This document shows positions 1 to 9,460 of a stretch of DNA of 64,000 bases, piece after piece. The translations under genes were made by a program, and so were the position numbers. The notes beneath the pieces were generated by a model, which was not told the DNA's origin, ran no database searches, and saw nothing but the letters and a program-made list of their open reading frames with translations. Within the stretch, counting starts at the first letter, position 1; each line of letters starts with the position of its first letter. Origin of the DNA: Diphasiastrum complanatum (taxonomy: Eukaryota; Streptophyta; Lycopodiopsida; Lycopodiales; Lycopodiaceae). The DNA is taken from positions 27,581,072-27,645,071 of the forward strand of contig CM055107.1 of NCBI GenBank assembly GCA_029204225.1, in the 5' to 3' direction.

Positions 1-10
1 AAAGGCCAAC

Positions 11-939
11 ATTTTAGCGTGTTTTCAGGTGTTTGTGTGGTCCACGTCCCCGATTCCGTAGCGTGATGAAAATAACTGCAACAAAACTGTTGCTAATAGT
101 GGTGAATGGTCGTCAGAACCGTGCCATTCACTACAGGGAGTGAATGGTCACCAAAAGAGTGGATGGGCATCATAACTGTGTCGTTCACTACCGGGAACCA
201 GAAGACCTACTGTCTGGCCCGACGACGAGGGACCCTGTCCCGGACCATGGCCAGTTGTTCTGCGGTGAAGTTAATTCCAATCCGTTGCGTTTCCTTGCCC
301 TCGCCAGCTCGGGCAGGGGGGAGCAGGTCCGAGGACCGTGAGGGCATGTAACTGCAGCTCCAATAGTCGCCCCATTATCTCTCGCTGGCTCTCGTGAAAT
401 CCTGCTTCTAGCTTCCGTTCGTTGTGTCGGCGGACATCTACCAGGACACGCTCCGACCAGTTGCCCACGTGACGTTGTACCACTCCAAACCCTAAATCTA
501 TCTTATCACATAGGCCATGGTACTGTGTAGAACGCATCATCGGTTCGGGAACATAGTCCACAGGTTCGTGATCCCGATACGAATCCAAGGGATCGAGTCT
601 GGCTCGATTCGGGTATCGTTCAGTCAAAATGGCCCTTCGACTGGAGCGAAGCGCAATTAGGTCAAGCGAAATGGACTGGTTTTGCAACTCTCCGTCCGAC
701 GGCCCCGTTTCTCCAAACGAGATCCGTTTCGGGTGCCGTCTGTTTCGGCCAGTGGACAACCTCGATATGAACCTGTGGGAACAAACAGGACGAGGAAACG
801 ACCGACGGTCGGGCCGCAACGTCCGTCCGAAGTTCGACGTTAAACAGGGCTTCAGGGACACTTTGTCCGGTCGGGACCTGAAAACCGGGAGATGTTTCGG
901 AGCCCCCTTGCTGATTTTGACATCGTATTTTAGCGTGTT
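11..939. repeat. ~900-bp segment bounded by 13-bp direct repeats
   Basis: The 13-mer ATTTTAGCGTGTT occurs at 11-23 and again at 927-939. The segment between them has a higher GC content than its surroundings and contains one long minus-strand ORF (271-861). A perfect direct repeat around a compositionally distinct block is what a target-site duplication would look like, though 13 bp is long for a DNA transposon. No terminal inverted repeat was recognised just inside the repeats. This is seen in the sequence; the insertion interpretation is inference. Confidence 0.35.
271..861 (-). CDS. Hypothetical Arg-rich protein, likely transposon-encoded
   Basis: A 196-codon minus-strand ORF with an Arg/Pro-rich N-terminal half and a charged, helix-prone C-terminal half. 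I do not recognise the family. A short stretch near residue 140 (DVRRHNERKLEAGF) resembles the N-terminal part of the minus-strand ORF inside the hAT element at 5531-5908 (DVRRHNKRHRKQEA), and both ORFs lie antisense near GC-rich repeat DNA. It may be the accessory ORF of a related, largely lost element. The ORF could also be fortuitous, since GC-rich DNA has few stops. There is no clear promoter or start context. Confidence 0.3.
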   Translation of the reverse strand: MSLKPCLTSNFGRTLRPDRRSFPRPVCSHRFISRLSTGRNRRHPKRISFGETGPSDGELQNQSISLDLIALRSSRRAILTERYPNRARLDPLDSYRDHEPVDYVPEPMMRSTQYHGLCDKIDLGFGVVQRHVGNWSERVLVDVRRHNERKLEAGFHESQREIMGRLLELQLHALTVLGPAPPCPSWRGQGNATDWN

Positions 940-1611
940 GGAGTAGTGCCATAACTAATTAGTAAGCTGTTGAAGTTCATCCGGGAAGAAACCGATCTCA
1001 TCAACCGAGTCACAGTAGTGTATAGCTTGTCACTCTTCTGGTGTGCCCTAATTTCCCCCAGAGACTTCTGCTCCTGAGAGCTTGTCACTCTTCTGGTGAG
1101 CGTTCACCTCTCCCCAATCCTTTGGCGAGCATTCACTTTTAAACCCCAAACCAGTAATATGTTTGCCATACAAATCTTCACTCGAAACCACTCTCAGATC
1201 TTTCTTTGCCGCTTTTTTGGAGCTTAGTTCCCAAATGAAGGTTCGTAATAATTTATGAACGGCTCACTGGCCATGGTTGTTTAGTAATATTGAGGTTATG
1301 AGAGGCATGGCCCAGTGGTTAGGTCTGTTGCAATTTTTTTTGCAATTTTTTTTGGTACCGTTTTCCTATTTTTTAACAGGAGGGGGCAGGTGGGTGTCAG
1401 ACACTCTCTGATAATTAATTCCGGGGGAAAAACAGGGGCCATAAATTGCTTTTATTTTGCTTTTGGGATGGGGGACAGTGTAGGCAGGAGGTGCCTGTAT
1501 TCTTTTTATTTTTTGAAAATAAAAAATTTGAAAAAAAACGGACGCGTCCGGACGCGGACGCACCCCTGGCGCGTCCGCGTCCGCCATCCGCTTCCTTAGA
1601 TATATATATAT
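940..1611. other. Intergenic; GC-rich palindromes, no gene
   Basis: No credible coding region. Two copies of GAGCTTGTCACTCTTCTGG-like text lie at about 1024 and 1078. Around 1305-1320 a stretch reading GGCCCAGTGGTTAGG looks like a tRNA A box, but no B box follows, so no SINE is called. Around 1540-1585 there is a cluster of GGACGCG/CGCGTCC palindromes. The stretch ends in a short (TA)n tract that forms the left insertion site of the hAT element. Confidence 0.5.
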
Positions 1612-2003
1612 CATAGATCCAGCGGTACCAGGATCCGCGGATCCCGGTACCGCGGATCCACTATGGTACCGCGGATCCATACTGATCCGCGGTACCACAA
1701 TATATATTATTTTTTAATATTTAATATATTACTATATATTTTTGTAACCTAATCCCCCTCCCCTCGCTTCATCTCTCCCCCTGCCCGTCGCCCTACTGTC
1801 CGCGGCCTCTTTGCTGTCCGCGCCCTCTCTGTTGTATGCCCATCGCCCTGCTGTCCACGCCCTCCATGCTGTCTTCGCATTGCACTGATCGCGTCCGCCC
1901 CTGCTATTGCTATTTCGGCCTTTGTTGTGGTTTTTTCAAGCCTTCCGACTCCTATCGCACCCACAAAGATCTCTGCCTTCTTTCCCCAGTTCCTTCTACA
2001 GAG

Positions 2004-4940
2004 ATGGTGCATTCTAACCTTGCCGATCTGTGGGACGAGGTGGACATTGTCAGGCGGGTTCCCGACAAGTCCAACAAGTCCGGTGCAAGGATTGTGCGCT
2101 GTCGATATTGCCTGGCCGAGTTCGTTGCCACCCTCACTCGCCTTAAAGGCCACCTACTCGGCGCACGCGCCAGAGATGGTGGCACACTGAATGCTGCCCC
2201 CTGTGCCAGCATGTTCGTTCCCATCAGGCAGCGACTTCTGGATACCTACGGGCCACGTCTTGTGGCGGGGGAGAACACCATCTCGGAGGGTGTTCTTCGG
2301 TTTTGCACCGCTCCTTACGTGGTTGACCCCGAGTTGCTGCCTGCTTGGCTGGCACGCACGAGGAGAGGGAGTGCATCCTCGTTCAGTCCCTTTGCCCCTC
2401 ATCCCCCTCAGACAGTTCTGCCTCACGCACCCGCATCTGCACCCATTCCGGTGGATCCCGTCCCACCGCGTCCGCCAGTTGCCACTGCGGTTCCACCACC
2501 ACCTACTGTTGCTCGCACTCCCCCAGTTTATGACTTTCTCATGGACTCTCCGCCACCCGAGCAGGAGCAGCCCGGATGCTAGTGACGAGGCCTTCCAGGA
2601 TGTTGAGGAGATCCCTTCCTCCCTCCCTTCACATCCGGATGACCTCCCTACCCAGCAGTTTTCGTATCCCATGCCAGATGTCCACCCTCCACCAGTGTAC
2701 CCCACTTACGCTGCTGCACCCATCCCGGCCAGTGCATCCCACTCTCCCCATTCCACGTCTACAGCTGATGCATCCACTAGTGCCCAGCCTGTCGCGTCAT
2801 CATCCATTCCCGTCACGTTCGGTGCACCGTGCTGGAGGTCCGCTACCCGTTGCCCAGCTGGGCGCGTTCTTAGGCAGCAGAGCATTTGCGGCGCGCCCAC
2901 ACACATAGGTTTGGATCCTATCAGGCTCATGGAGGAGCTTGTGGCATTTTGTTTCGGCATGGGCACATTCGGCCACCCGGCTGCTCAGGATCCAGAGAGG
3001 AGGTAGCTACCCATTACCTGGTGGACCATGTTCGGTAGCACATATCCATCTATACAACGTCTTGCAATGCGTGTCTTTTCTCAGGTATGCATCTCATTTT
3101 ATCCTCCAATGCCGTGTTTCGTTGAAGTTCCACCCATGCAAATGTGCTGAAGTATTTCAATGCACGTACCACAGGACTGTGCTGCCTCTGTGTGTGAGCG
3201 TAATTGGAGCACATGGGCACTCATTCACACGAGGAGAAGAAACCGGTTGTCAGTGAGTCAGTTGGAGTGGTTGGTGTTCTGTAGCACCAACGCACGTCTC
3301 GCCAGGAGACTTTCGACCATTACGAGCGCATTGCAAGTGATAAGCTATTCTCCCATAGCAGTTTGGTTGACTCCTGGTATGTTGGTTTCATTTCTTGATA
3401 AAGTTTTCTCTCTGACATGCAAATTTTAAACCTTGCAGACGAAGATATCTGATTTGGAGCGCCAAGTTGACTTGCCTACGGAAAGCACCCATCCCATGCC
3501 TGCAGATGACCTGGGCACACAGTTGATGGCAGAGAGAGAGAGGGAGCTTGCCGAGATGAGAGAGAGAGAGCTCGGGCTTGAGCACAGAGAGCCTCCATTG
3601 TACGAGGCAGACGAGCCAGTGTCAGAGGATGATCAGGATGAGGATGAGCCCATTCGGGTTGTGTTCGCCAGATCAGAGCGGGATGAGGCATATGATACAT
3701 GTGTTGGGCACACGATTAGAGCAGGGGTCACAGGTGCATCACGTGGTAGAGGTGGGACACATGCCCTTATACCGGGAGACGGGCAGGGCACACAGGGGGG
3801 GCCAGTGGCATACCTTCTTATGTTGATATGATGGAGGAGGCTCTTGATAGGGGGCAGAGTGATTTGGGTTTACCTTCCGCAGCTGCTTGGATGCGTGCAT
3901 CACAGAGCCATAGGCATTTCTATGACAGCACACCAGAGGAGTCACTAGATGACTTTGATTGTACCGATTGGGGGGCCAAGGGTCCGCATGGTGCACAGGA
4001 TGAGGCACGGGATGATCCAGAGGATGGTGCACATGATGAGTCCCAGAGCCCAGAGCATTTGTATTCGGATGCCTAGCTGGACAACTTGATTGCAGACTTG
4101 GATTCAGAGGCCCAGCAGATGCCGAGCGTCAAGGCGCCCCCATCCTCTCTAGCCAGCATGCCCTACACAGAGTCTCAGCCAGAGCAGCTACACGAGGTGC
4201 CTGCAGTTCCTCCAGTTCCTCAGAGGGTGTATGTGCGCCGCACAACACCTCTAGTGCCACCGATACCGTTGAGGCCTGCAGCTCCTTCATCGCCATCCAC
4301 TTTTGCAGCAACAGGTCTCCATGGCAGGCCACCATCTGTGCCCAGATCTTCTCTTGCAGCGCCCACATCTACAAACGCTCCTCCAGTGGCAACACCCACG
4401 ACACATCCTCCTCTATTGGCAGCACCCACGGCATCAGCTCCTCCTTTGGCAGCACCCAGGATGTAGCACCGGCCACCGCAACGCCCCTTTCAGTACTTAT
4501 CGCCGCTGTACTTGCCTCCTGCAAGGACGACCCCTCCACATCCAGTTCCTCCACCAACAGCAGGCCCACGGGCACACACTCCTCGGACCTATCCTCCACT
4601 ATCAGCTGCACAGGGACACCCATCTTTGGCTTCTCTATCCCAGCCGGCCGCAGCTTGGGCCCAGCCTAGCCAGCCAGGTGATCTGCATGGGGGTGATGAG
4701 GCATTGACGGCTCCCCTCGTCCGCAAGAGGCCAGGAAGGCCCAAGGGTGCACCGAACAAGAAAGGCAGGGCACAGAAACTGCCAGGGAAGAGAGGACGAC
4801 CTCGCAGGGCTCCAGTTGCTGGTAGAGGTGCAGTATTACAGCCAGCTGCAGTAGGTGTTGTTGGTTTAGCCTGCTTGGGGGCTGATGCGGAGGCAGATTG
4901 GGAGGATGAGGATGACGAGTCTTCCCCCTCGGATACATAG
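2004..4940 (+). pseudogene. hAT transposase relic (BED finger, hAT dimerisation domain, AT-hooks)
   Basis: The reading begins at ATG 2004. Residues 1-70 form a BED-type zinc finger (W near residue 9, then RCRYC and RLKGHL), the DNA-binding head of many plant hAT transposases. A Pro/Ser-rich linker follows, shifting frame near 2575. The dimerisation domain is split by a GT-AG intron at 3085-3174: the first half ends with a motif close to LAMRVFSQ and the second begins DCAASVCERNWSTW then ALIHTRRRNRL, which is the signature CERNWS block of this family. Downstream frames (3433-4940) give an acidic segment and two AT-hook-like motifs, KRPGRPKG and GKRGRPRR. The DDE core expected between the finger and the dimerisation domain is absent. 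Several frameshifts and stops make this a relic. Confidence 0.75.
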
Positions 4941-5040
4941 CCCATGCCAGTTCCAGACAGGCATAGATATCAGTTGCGAGAGTCAGCTCGGGGCCCTGAG
5001 TTGTCTCTGGAGCATTCATCTGAGTTTGAGACAGAGTATT

Positions 5041-5530
5041 GTTGTAGCTCTGTTATTTTATTTTTAGCAGTTTGATATCATGTTCCATGTTTGGCGGCCA
5101 GATGGTCGAACACTGTATTCAGACCATTTTCCATACTATATTCAGTGTTGGACGTACTTTATTCTCTGCACATTTTGTATTTGTCGATTTGTAATTGTTA
5201 TGCTTTGTTTTCAATTTTATTTCGAATGGTATGTGCGTAATTACAATTAGTTTCAACTGCATAGATTGATAGCAGATGCACAACACAGAAATACAACCCC
5301 CTTTATAGCATTTCATAAACACACATACTACATTGCAATACACCAGGCACGCGTTGCACAAAAAACACACCATACATTAATTCATTAGATGTATCAAAAT
5401 TACAATACGTATTCCTGCCATATACGGCTGGGGCTGTTCTTTACACTATGTTATGCACTAAATGCTGCCACATCTACTGCCGAAAATTACATAACAACAG
5501 TTAGCCACATACGGCCAGACCCCATCTATT
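5041..5530. other. Noncoding AT-rich spacer inside the hAT element
   Basis: This separates the 3' end of the transposase relic from the stop of the convergent minus-strand ORF. It is AT-rich, unlike the GC-rich coding flanks. No domain or repeat is recognised. It is the likely shared 3'UTR/terminator zone of two convergent transcripts, by position only. Confidence 0.4.
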
Positions 5531-5908
5531 CTAAACATTCCTATGGATCCTCCACTGACTCCTCGCGCCCTCGTCAGGTGCATTGTTCTGACGCTCTCGC
5601 TCTGCCTCCCGGTTAGCCCGAGCTGCCTCCTGGTTAGCACGACGGCAGGCAGCCCTTTCCCTGACCATGATGAGCTGCCGCCGTGTGGAGTTCATTCCGA
5701 TCTGCTCATCCAAATCCAGCTCGACAGCGGGGGTGGGGGGCACAGCGCTGGCTGGGTGCTCCGGCTCCGGATTTCTCTGTCGAGCTTGTCGCAGCATCTC
5801 TGCAATGTCTGCCTCTTGCTTCCGATGCCTTTTGTTGTGCCTTCGGACATCTTCCTCGAGCTTCCTCCTGGCTTCACCCTCAAGCCTCGGTGGTATGCGC
5901 TCCGCCAT
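5531..5908 (-). CDS. Hypothetical Arg/Glu-rich coiled-coil protein, second ORF of the hAT element
   Basis: An intact 125-codon ORF convergent with the transposase. The N-terminus (MAERIPPRLEGEARRKLEED) and middle are dominated by Arg, Glu, Lys and Gln with heptad-like spacing. A Pro-rich hinge near residues 50-60 is followed by a short acidic motif (VELDLDEQIG) and an Ala/Arg/Glu helix (ANREAERER). There is no membrane segment. It is the only undamaged ORF in the element. Two-gene organisation is well known for Harbinger elements but is not the textbook hAT layout, so an accessory DNA- or protein-binding role is a guess. The pyrimidine-rich and minisatellite DNA at 5935-6475 lies directly upstream of its start. 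Confidence 0.45.
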   Translation of the reverse strand: MAERIPPRLEGEARRKLEEDVRRHNKRHRKQEADIAEMLRQARQRNPEPEHPASAVPPTPAVELDLDEQIGMNSTRRQLIMVRERAACRRANQEAARANREAERERQNNAPDEGARSQWRIHRNV

Positions 5909-5934
5909 CTCACGACACCCTGTTTCTCGAAATG

Positions 5935-6075
5935 GCTCTCACAGCCTCCCTCTCACAGCCTCTCTCTCGGTCTGCGACAGCCTCTCACAACGCCTCTCTC
6001 TCTCAGCCTCTCACTGGCTCTCTCTCACAGCCTCACAATGCCTCTCACAGCCTCTCACTGGCTCTCTCACTGCCT
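5935..6075. repeat. CTCTCACAGCCT-type imperfect tandem repeat
   Basis: About 140 bp built from degenerate CTCTCACAGCCTCTCACTGG units. On the minus strand this is a GA-rich tract immediately 5' of the start at 5908, so it may be part of that ORF's leader or promoter. It is directly visible in the sequence; the function is unknown. Confidence 0.7.
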
Positions 6076-6144
6076 CGTGAGTGCCTATTTAACCCCATAG
6101 CCTGTTTCCCCATTTGCATTTGTTGATGATCCAATGTGCTACTG

Positions 6145-6475
6145 TACCTCTCCCATGTATTGCTCCCGCACATGCTGCACTCCGATTGGGTCCATGGTCT
6201 GCTCCTCCACAGTGCCCATGTGACGGTGTACCTGTCCGGATGTATTGCTCCCCCACATGCTGCACTCCGATTGGGTCCATGGTCTGCTCCTCCACAGTGC
6301 CCATGTGACAGTGTACCTGCCCCATGTATTGCTCCCCCACATGCTGCACTCCGATTAGGTCCGTGGTCTGCTCCCCCACAGTGCCCATGTGACGCTGTAC
6401 CTGTCCGGATTTGCTGCCCCCCCACATGCTGCACTCCCATTGACCACTAGGTCTGCTCTCCCACAGTGCCCCCAG
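6145..6475. repeat. ~84-bp minisatellite, about four units
   Basis: Units start at about 6162, 6247, 6331 and 6416 with the shared core CACATGCTGCACTCC, followed by GGTCTGCTC and CACAGTGCCC. The first three units are nearly identical; the fourth is degenerate. The array lies just inside the right subterminal region of the hAT element. Open frames running through it in several frames are a by-product of the repeat and are not called as genes. Confidence 0.85.
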
Positions 6476-6707
6476 TACAGTCCCCCTGTACAGTAACATC
6501 TTTTTTCTAAACCCTAGCCCTTTTTTTTCCTGAATTTTTTACCCTGTATTAGCCTGTTAAAAGGGTTTTTTATTAAAAAAAAATAAAAAATAAAAAATAT
6601 TATTTTTGTGGTGCCGCCCTGTTACCGCTGGTCTGAGAGCGGCACCATAACCGCGGTACCACCATTATGGTATCGTGGTACCATAATGGCGGTACCACGT
6701 GCCACTA

Positions 6708-6709
<2 letters not shown>

Positions 6710-6751
<42 letters not shown>
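6710..6751. repeat. (TA)n microsatellite between two hAT-type elements
   Basis: An uninterrupted TA tract of 42 bp that separates the right end of the 5.1-kb hAT element from the left end of the small MITE. It offers ATATATAT target duplications to both. Confidence 0.95.
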
Positions 6752-6753
<2 letters not shown>

Positions 6754-7010
6754 TAGGTCCCGCGGTACCAGGTCCTGCGGATCCCGGTACCGCGGGACCA
6801 TATATGGTACCGCGGTACCATATCGGTCGGCGGTACCAAAAAAAAAAATAATTTTTTTTTGCAAAAATAACACGGGAAATTTTTTTTATTTTAATTTTTT
6901 TTATTATATTATGGTACCGCCCTGGTACCGCGGAAACCGTGAGGGCGGTACCGTACCGGCGGTACCACTGTTATGGTACCGGCGGTACCATACCAGCGGT
7001 ACCACGGGGT

Positions 7011-7016
<6 letters not shown>
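6752..7016. mobile_element. 265-bp MITE with the same ends as the hAT element
   Basis: It begins CATAGGTCCCGCGGTACC at 6752 and ends GGTACTATG at 7016. Subterminal GGTACCGCGG palindromes lie in both halves around a central A/T-only core (about 6838-6915). The flanks are ATATATAT (6744-6751) and ATGTATAT (7017-7024), matching at 7 of 8 positions. The ends match those of the neighbouring 5.1-kb hAT element, so this is most simply a non-autonomous derivative of the same family that entered the same TA-rich site. It has no coding capacity. Confidence 0.75.

Positions 7017-7060
<44 letters not shown>
7017..7060. repeat. (TA)n microsatellite right of the MITE
   Basis: A TA tract starting after ATGATG and ending near 7060. 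It is the right-hand flank of the MITE. Confidence 0.9.
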
Positions 7061-7068
<8 letters not shown>

Positions 7069-7250
7069 TCATTGCACATGTTTCATATATCATCACATCT
7101 ATTTCAGTTCATAGCTTTAGATTTGTTATTTATGTTTCCGTTTTGGAGACGTTTCATACGCTCCCATTGTTACCACATACTTGACATGTACATTTACTAG
7201 TCTTATATGCCTTTTGGCATGGAAAAGACATCAATAAAGCTTTCTTTCTT

Positions 7251-7314
<64 letters not shown>

Positions 7315-7334
7315 TCACTCACTCACTCACTCAC
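7251..7334. repeat. Compound microsatellite (TC)n-(AC)n-(ACTC)n
   Basis: (TC)10 at about 7251-7270, (AC)20 at 7271-7310, then ACTC/TCAC tetranucleotides to 7334. A compound repeat with two unit-size changes; no gene overlaps it. Confidence 0.95.
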
Positions 7335-8444
7335 TTCATTGCACTCTCACAATGAAGAACAACAAAAAAGGGAGAAAAATGGGACCCCTCTGTAATCAGG
7401 TCCCGTAAAAAGAAAAAAATTCCAAGGAAATCCGATTCAGGGATTTGAATCGGCCGAATCAGAGTCGAATCACGTGTTCTCTGTTGTAAACTCTACTCTT
7501 TGGAAGCTCGGTTAAACAGATTAGTATTGAGACATGAATGTTGACCCGCACACTTCTGTTACCACTTGACAATGCAGGAGTGTATGCTGCGTGGTAGGAG
7601 TTATGCAAAATGGATGCTAGTCATAAGTTCCTTGAATGAGATCAGAGCAAGAGAGCCACATTATTTGACAATGGGTTATGTTTATGTTTGTAATAGCTAG
7701 CTACAGTGCCCATCAATGTGGTCCTTGGCTTGGTGGATCTTGAGGGAATACCATGTCACTCATTTATGAATTCATGAATTGCATAGGAAGGCCCTCCAGG
7801 CTCCCCAACAATAACTTTTTTTTCCTAGTATGTGTTTGATTGATGTATGAAGTTTGCGTAATATTCGTGAAATTCGAGACAGGACTGCATGTTCATCTTG
7901 AGATCAGAAAGGGCTGTAGACACCTTTGTAATACATGAATAGTCCCTTCAACTCCCTTGTATTTTGAAAACAAAAGTTGTTTGCTGATTGTCAGTTTTGG
8001 CTATCCCTTGTTGCTTGCTGTCTATCAAGGATTTCATTGATGCCATTTGAAACGTTTATTGTTTTGCAAATTGTGTATTTTATTGGCCGAAAGTAGAATT
8101 TAGGATTTAGGCTTTCATTCTCTGTCCAATTCGTAGAGCTTAATTGGTTGTCATGGATACTTTTATAAATTCCATTGACGTTTAGGGTTTCAAATGTTCA
8201 GTTTCTTTTCTATTCTAACATTCAGCAAAAGGCAGTTGCTAATAATTGCTTCTGTATGTATGCCTACATTTTCCAGACATTTCCTTTTCTTCACAGCTAA
8301 TTCTGTGTAGTCTGAGTACAAATATTCCAGCTCCACAGAAGTGCCTCGTCCGTAAGGAACATAGCAAAAACCTCACATTTGATACAAATGTATCTCTTTT
8401 CAATTGTTCAATTAATAAAAATGTGTATGGAGCTTAGTTGCCCA
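7335..8444. other. Noncoding stretch, nothing recognised
   Basis: AT-rich DNA without a supported ORF, exon or repeat. I searched by eye for missing N-terminal exons of the nucleoporin gene and saw none. It may be upstream intron or promoter DNA of that gene. Confidence 0.4.
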
Positions 8445-9460
8445 TTTCGGAACGGAACACGTTCCGTTCTGCGTTCCAGAACGCGTTCTGTTCTTGAAAA
8501 AAAAAACGTATTTTTTATACAAAGGATTTTATTTTTACAAATTGCAGCATTGCCCCTAAATCAATTCGTCTGTTTCAAGACCGCAGGTGTCTAACAAACT
8601 CTCTTTCTACCTCCTTGCTCGCTGCTGTTGGAGGTGATGGACCAGCATCATGAGCACTGCTAAGACAGCCATCAAAACAGCCAGAATTGCTTTTCGGCCT
8701 TGTGGAGGGATGGCACGATTGCTTCGAGGAAAGTCCTCGGTCTGCCCATTCTCCTGTTGCATCCTATTTTCTATATCCAAGCCTTCATGCTGTATTAAGC
8801 GCTCTCCAATCTGCTCACCCTCCTGTGTTCTCTGCTCTTACATCCATCTCATTCTGGCCAACAATAATTCATTCCCGCAATTCTAAGGCTTCATTCTGAT
8901 GGTCGTGCTCCTGATAATCAGCATGGTCACGAGAAAATCTTTGCTCATCTATCGCTAAGTTTCCATTCTGCAAGCCTTCTCTTGCAAACTGTACCTCTTC
9001 CTGATGGAACCGATGCCTCCCAATCTCCAAACTGTCATGCTCCAGCGTGGTCTTTGCATACCTTTCCTCATTCAGGTTTACTTCCTGCTCCTCCATCTCT
9101 AATTTTCCATCTTGCAGCCTGTGCGATGTATCCTCTTGCTCTTCCTCTTCCTCTTCCTCTTCCTGCTGCATCCCTATGCTTTCCCTGCTTGCTATCTGTG
9201 AAATGGTGAAGTCGCGGGCCAGCAGGGTATTATATTGATTTTTTTTAAACTCGTTCTGACCCAGCATGTTCCGGAACGTACTGTACAGAACATACAGGAC
9301 GTTCCGACCCTTTTTGCTTGGAACAGGCTTCTGGACTATGGAGTGCACATTGTTTTGTGCATACGGAATAAAATATATTTTTTCAGAACTCTTGGAACGT
9401 GATTCTGTGTCTGAGTGCATTGAGTGCTTTTTTGTTTTTGAAACAGATTCTTAGATAAGA
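8445..9460. mobile_element. Possible non-autonomous TIR element carrying an acidic ORF
   Basis: Both edges are rich in GTTCCG/GGAACG words: left at about 8450-8500 (ACGTTCCGTTCTG, then an A-run and GTATTTTTTATAC), right at about 9255-9400. The reverse complement of the right edge reads ACGTTCCAAGAGTTCTG, then an A/T run and GTAT. That gives an imperfect inverted repeat around a minus-strand coding relic. The boundaries are approximate and no target duplication was identified. A host gene fragment captured by a transposon would look similar. Confidence 0.35.
8607..9420 (-). pseudogene. Broken acidic coiled-coil protein with a C-terminal membrane segment
   Basis: Read on the minus strand from 9420: a basic N-terminal part, a run of eight Glu near residue 90, then a Gln/Glu/Arg-rich coiled-coil region with repeated patterns like FHQEE and FSRDH. 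The first frame stops at 8869. A shifted frame continues (EQRTQEGEQIGERLI) and ends with a hydrophobic stretch AILAVLMAVLAVLMMLV and a short basic tail, stopping at 8607. The layout resembles a tail-anchored coiled-coil protein, interrupted by at least one frameshift. The part encoded beyond about 9230 may be element end rather than gene. The family is not recognised. Confidence 0.4.

Larger units (their letters stand above)
1612..6709 (+). mobile_element. Degenerate hAT-superfamily DNA transposon, ~5.1 kb
   Basis: The left end begins CATAG at 1612 and the right end finishes CTATG at 6709, giving a short terminal inverted repeat. Inside both ends lie clusters of GGTACCGCGG-type palindromes in mirror arrangement (about 1620-1705 and 6640-6700), the usual place for hAT transposase-binding subterminal repeats. 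Both flanks are ATATATAT (1604-1611 and 6710-6717), consistent with the 8-bp target duplication of hAT elements, although the (TA)n context makes this ambiguous. Internally it carries a BED zinc finger, a hAT dimerisation domain split by an intron, AT-hooks, and a convergent second ORF. Most of the catalytic core is missing and frames are broken, so it is probably non-autonomous. Confidence 0.75.

Noticed and set aside
1305-1330. tRNA A-box-like GGCCCAGTGGTTAGG
   Set aside because: No B box follows within 100 bp; one box alone is not evidence for a SINE or tRNA.
6045-6499. Overlapping open frames on both strands of 104-136 codons
   Set aside because: They arise from an 84-bp minisatellite whose length is divisible by three; the peptides are repeats only.
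6608-7184. Plus-strand frames encoding long Tyr-Ile runs
   Set aside because: They are translations of (TA)n microsatellites and the MITE and have no other support.
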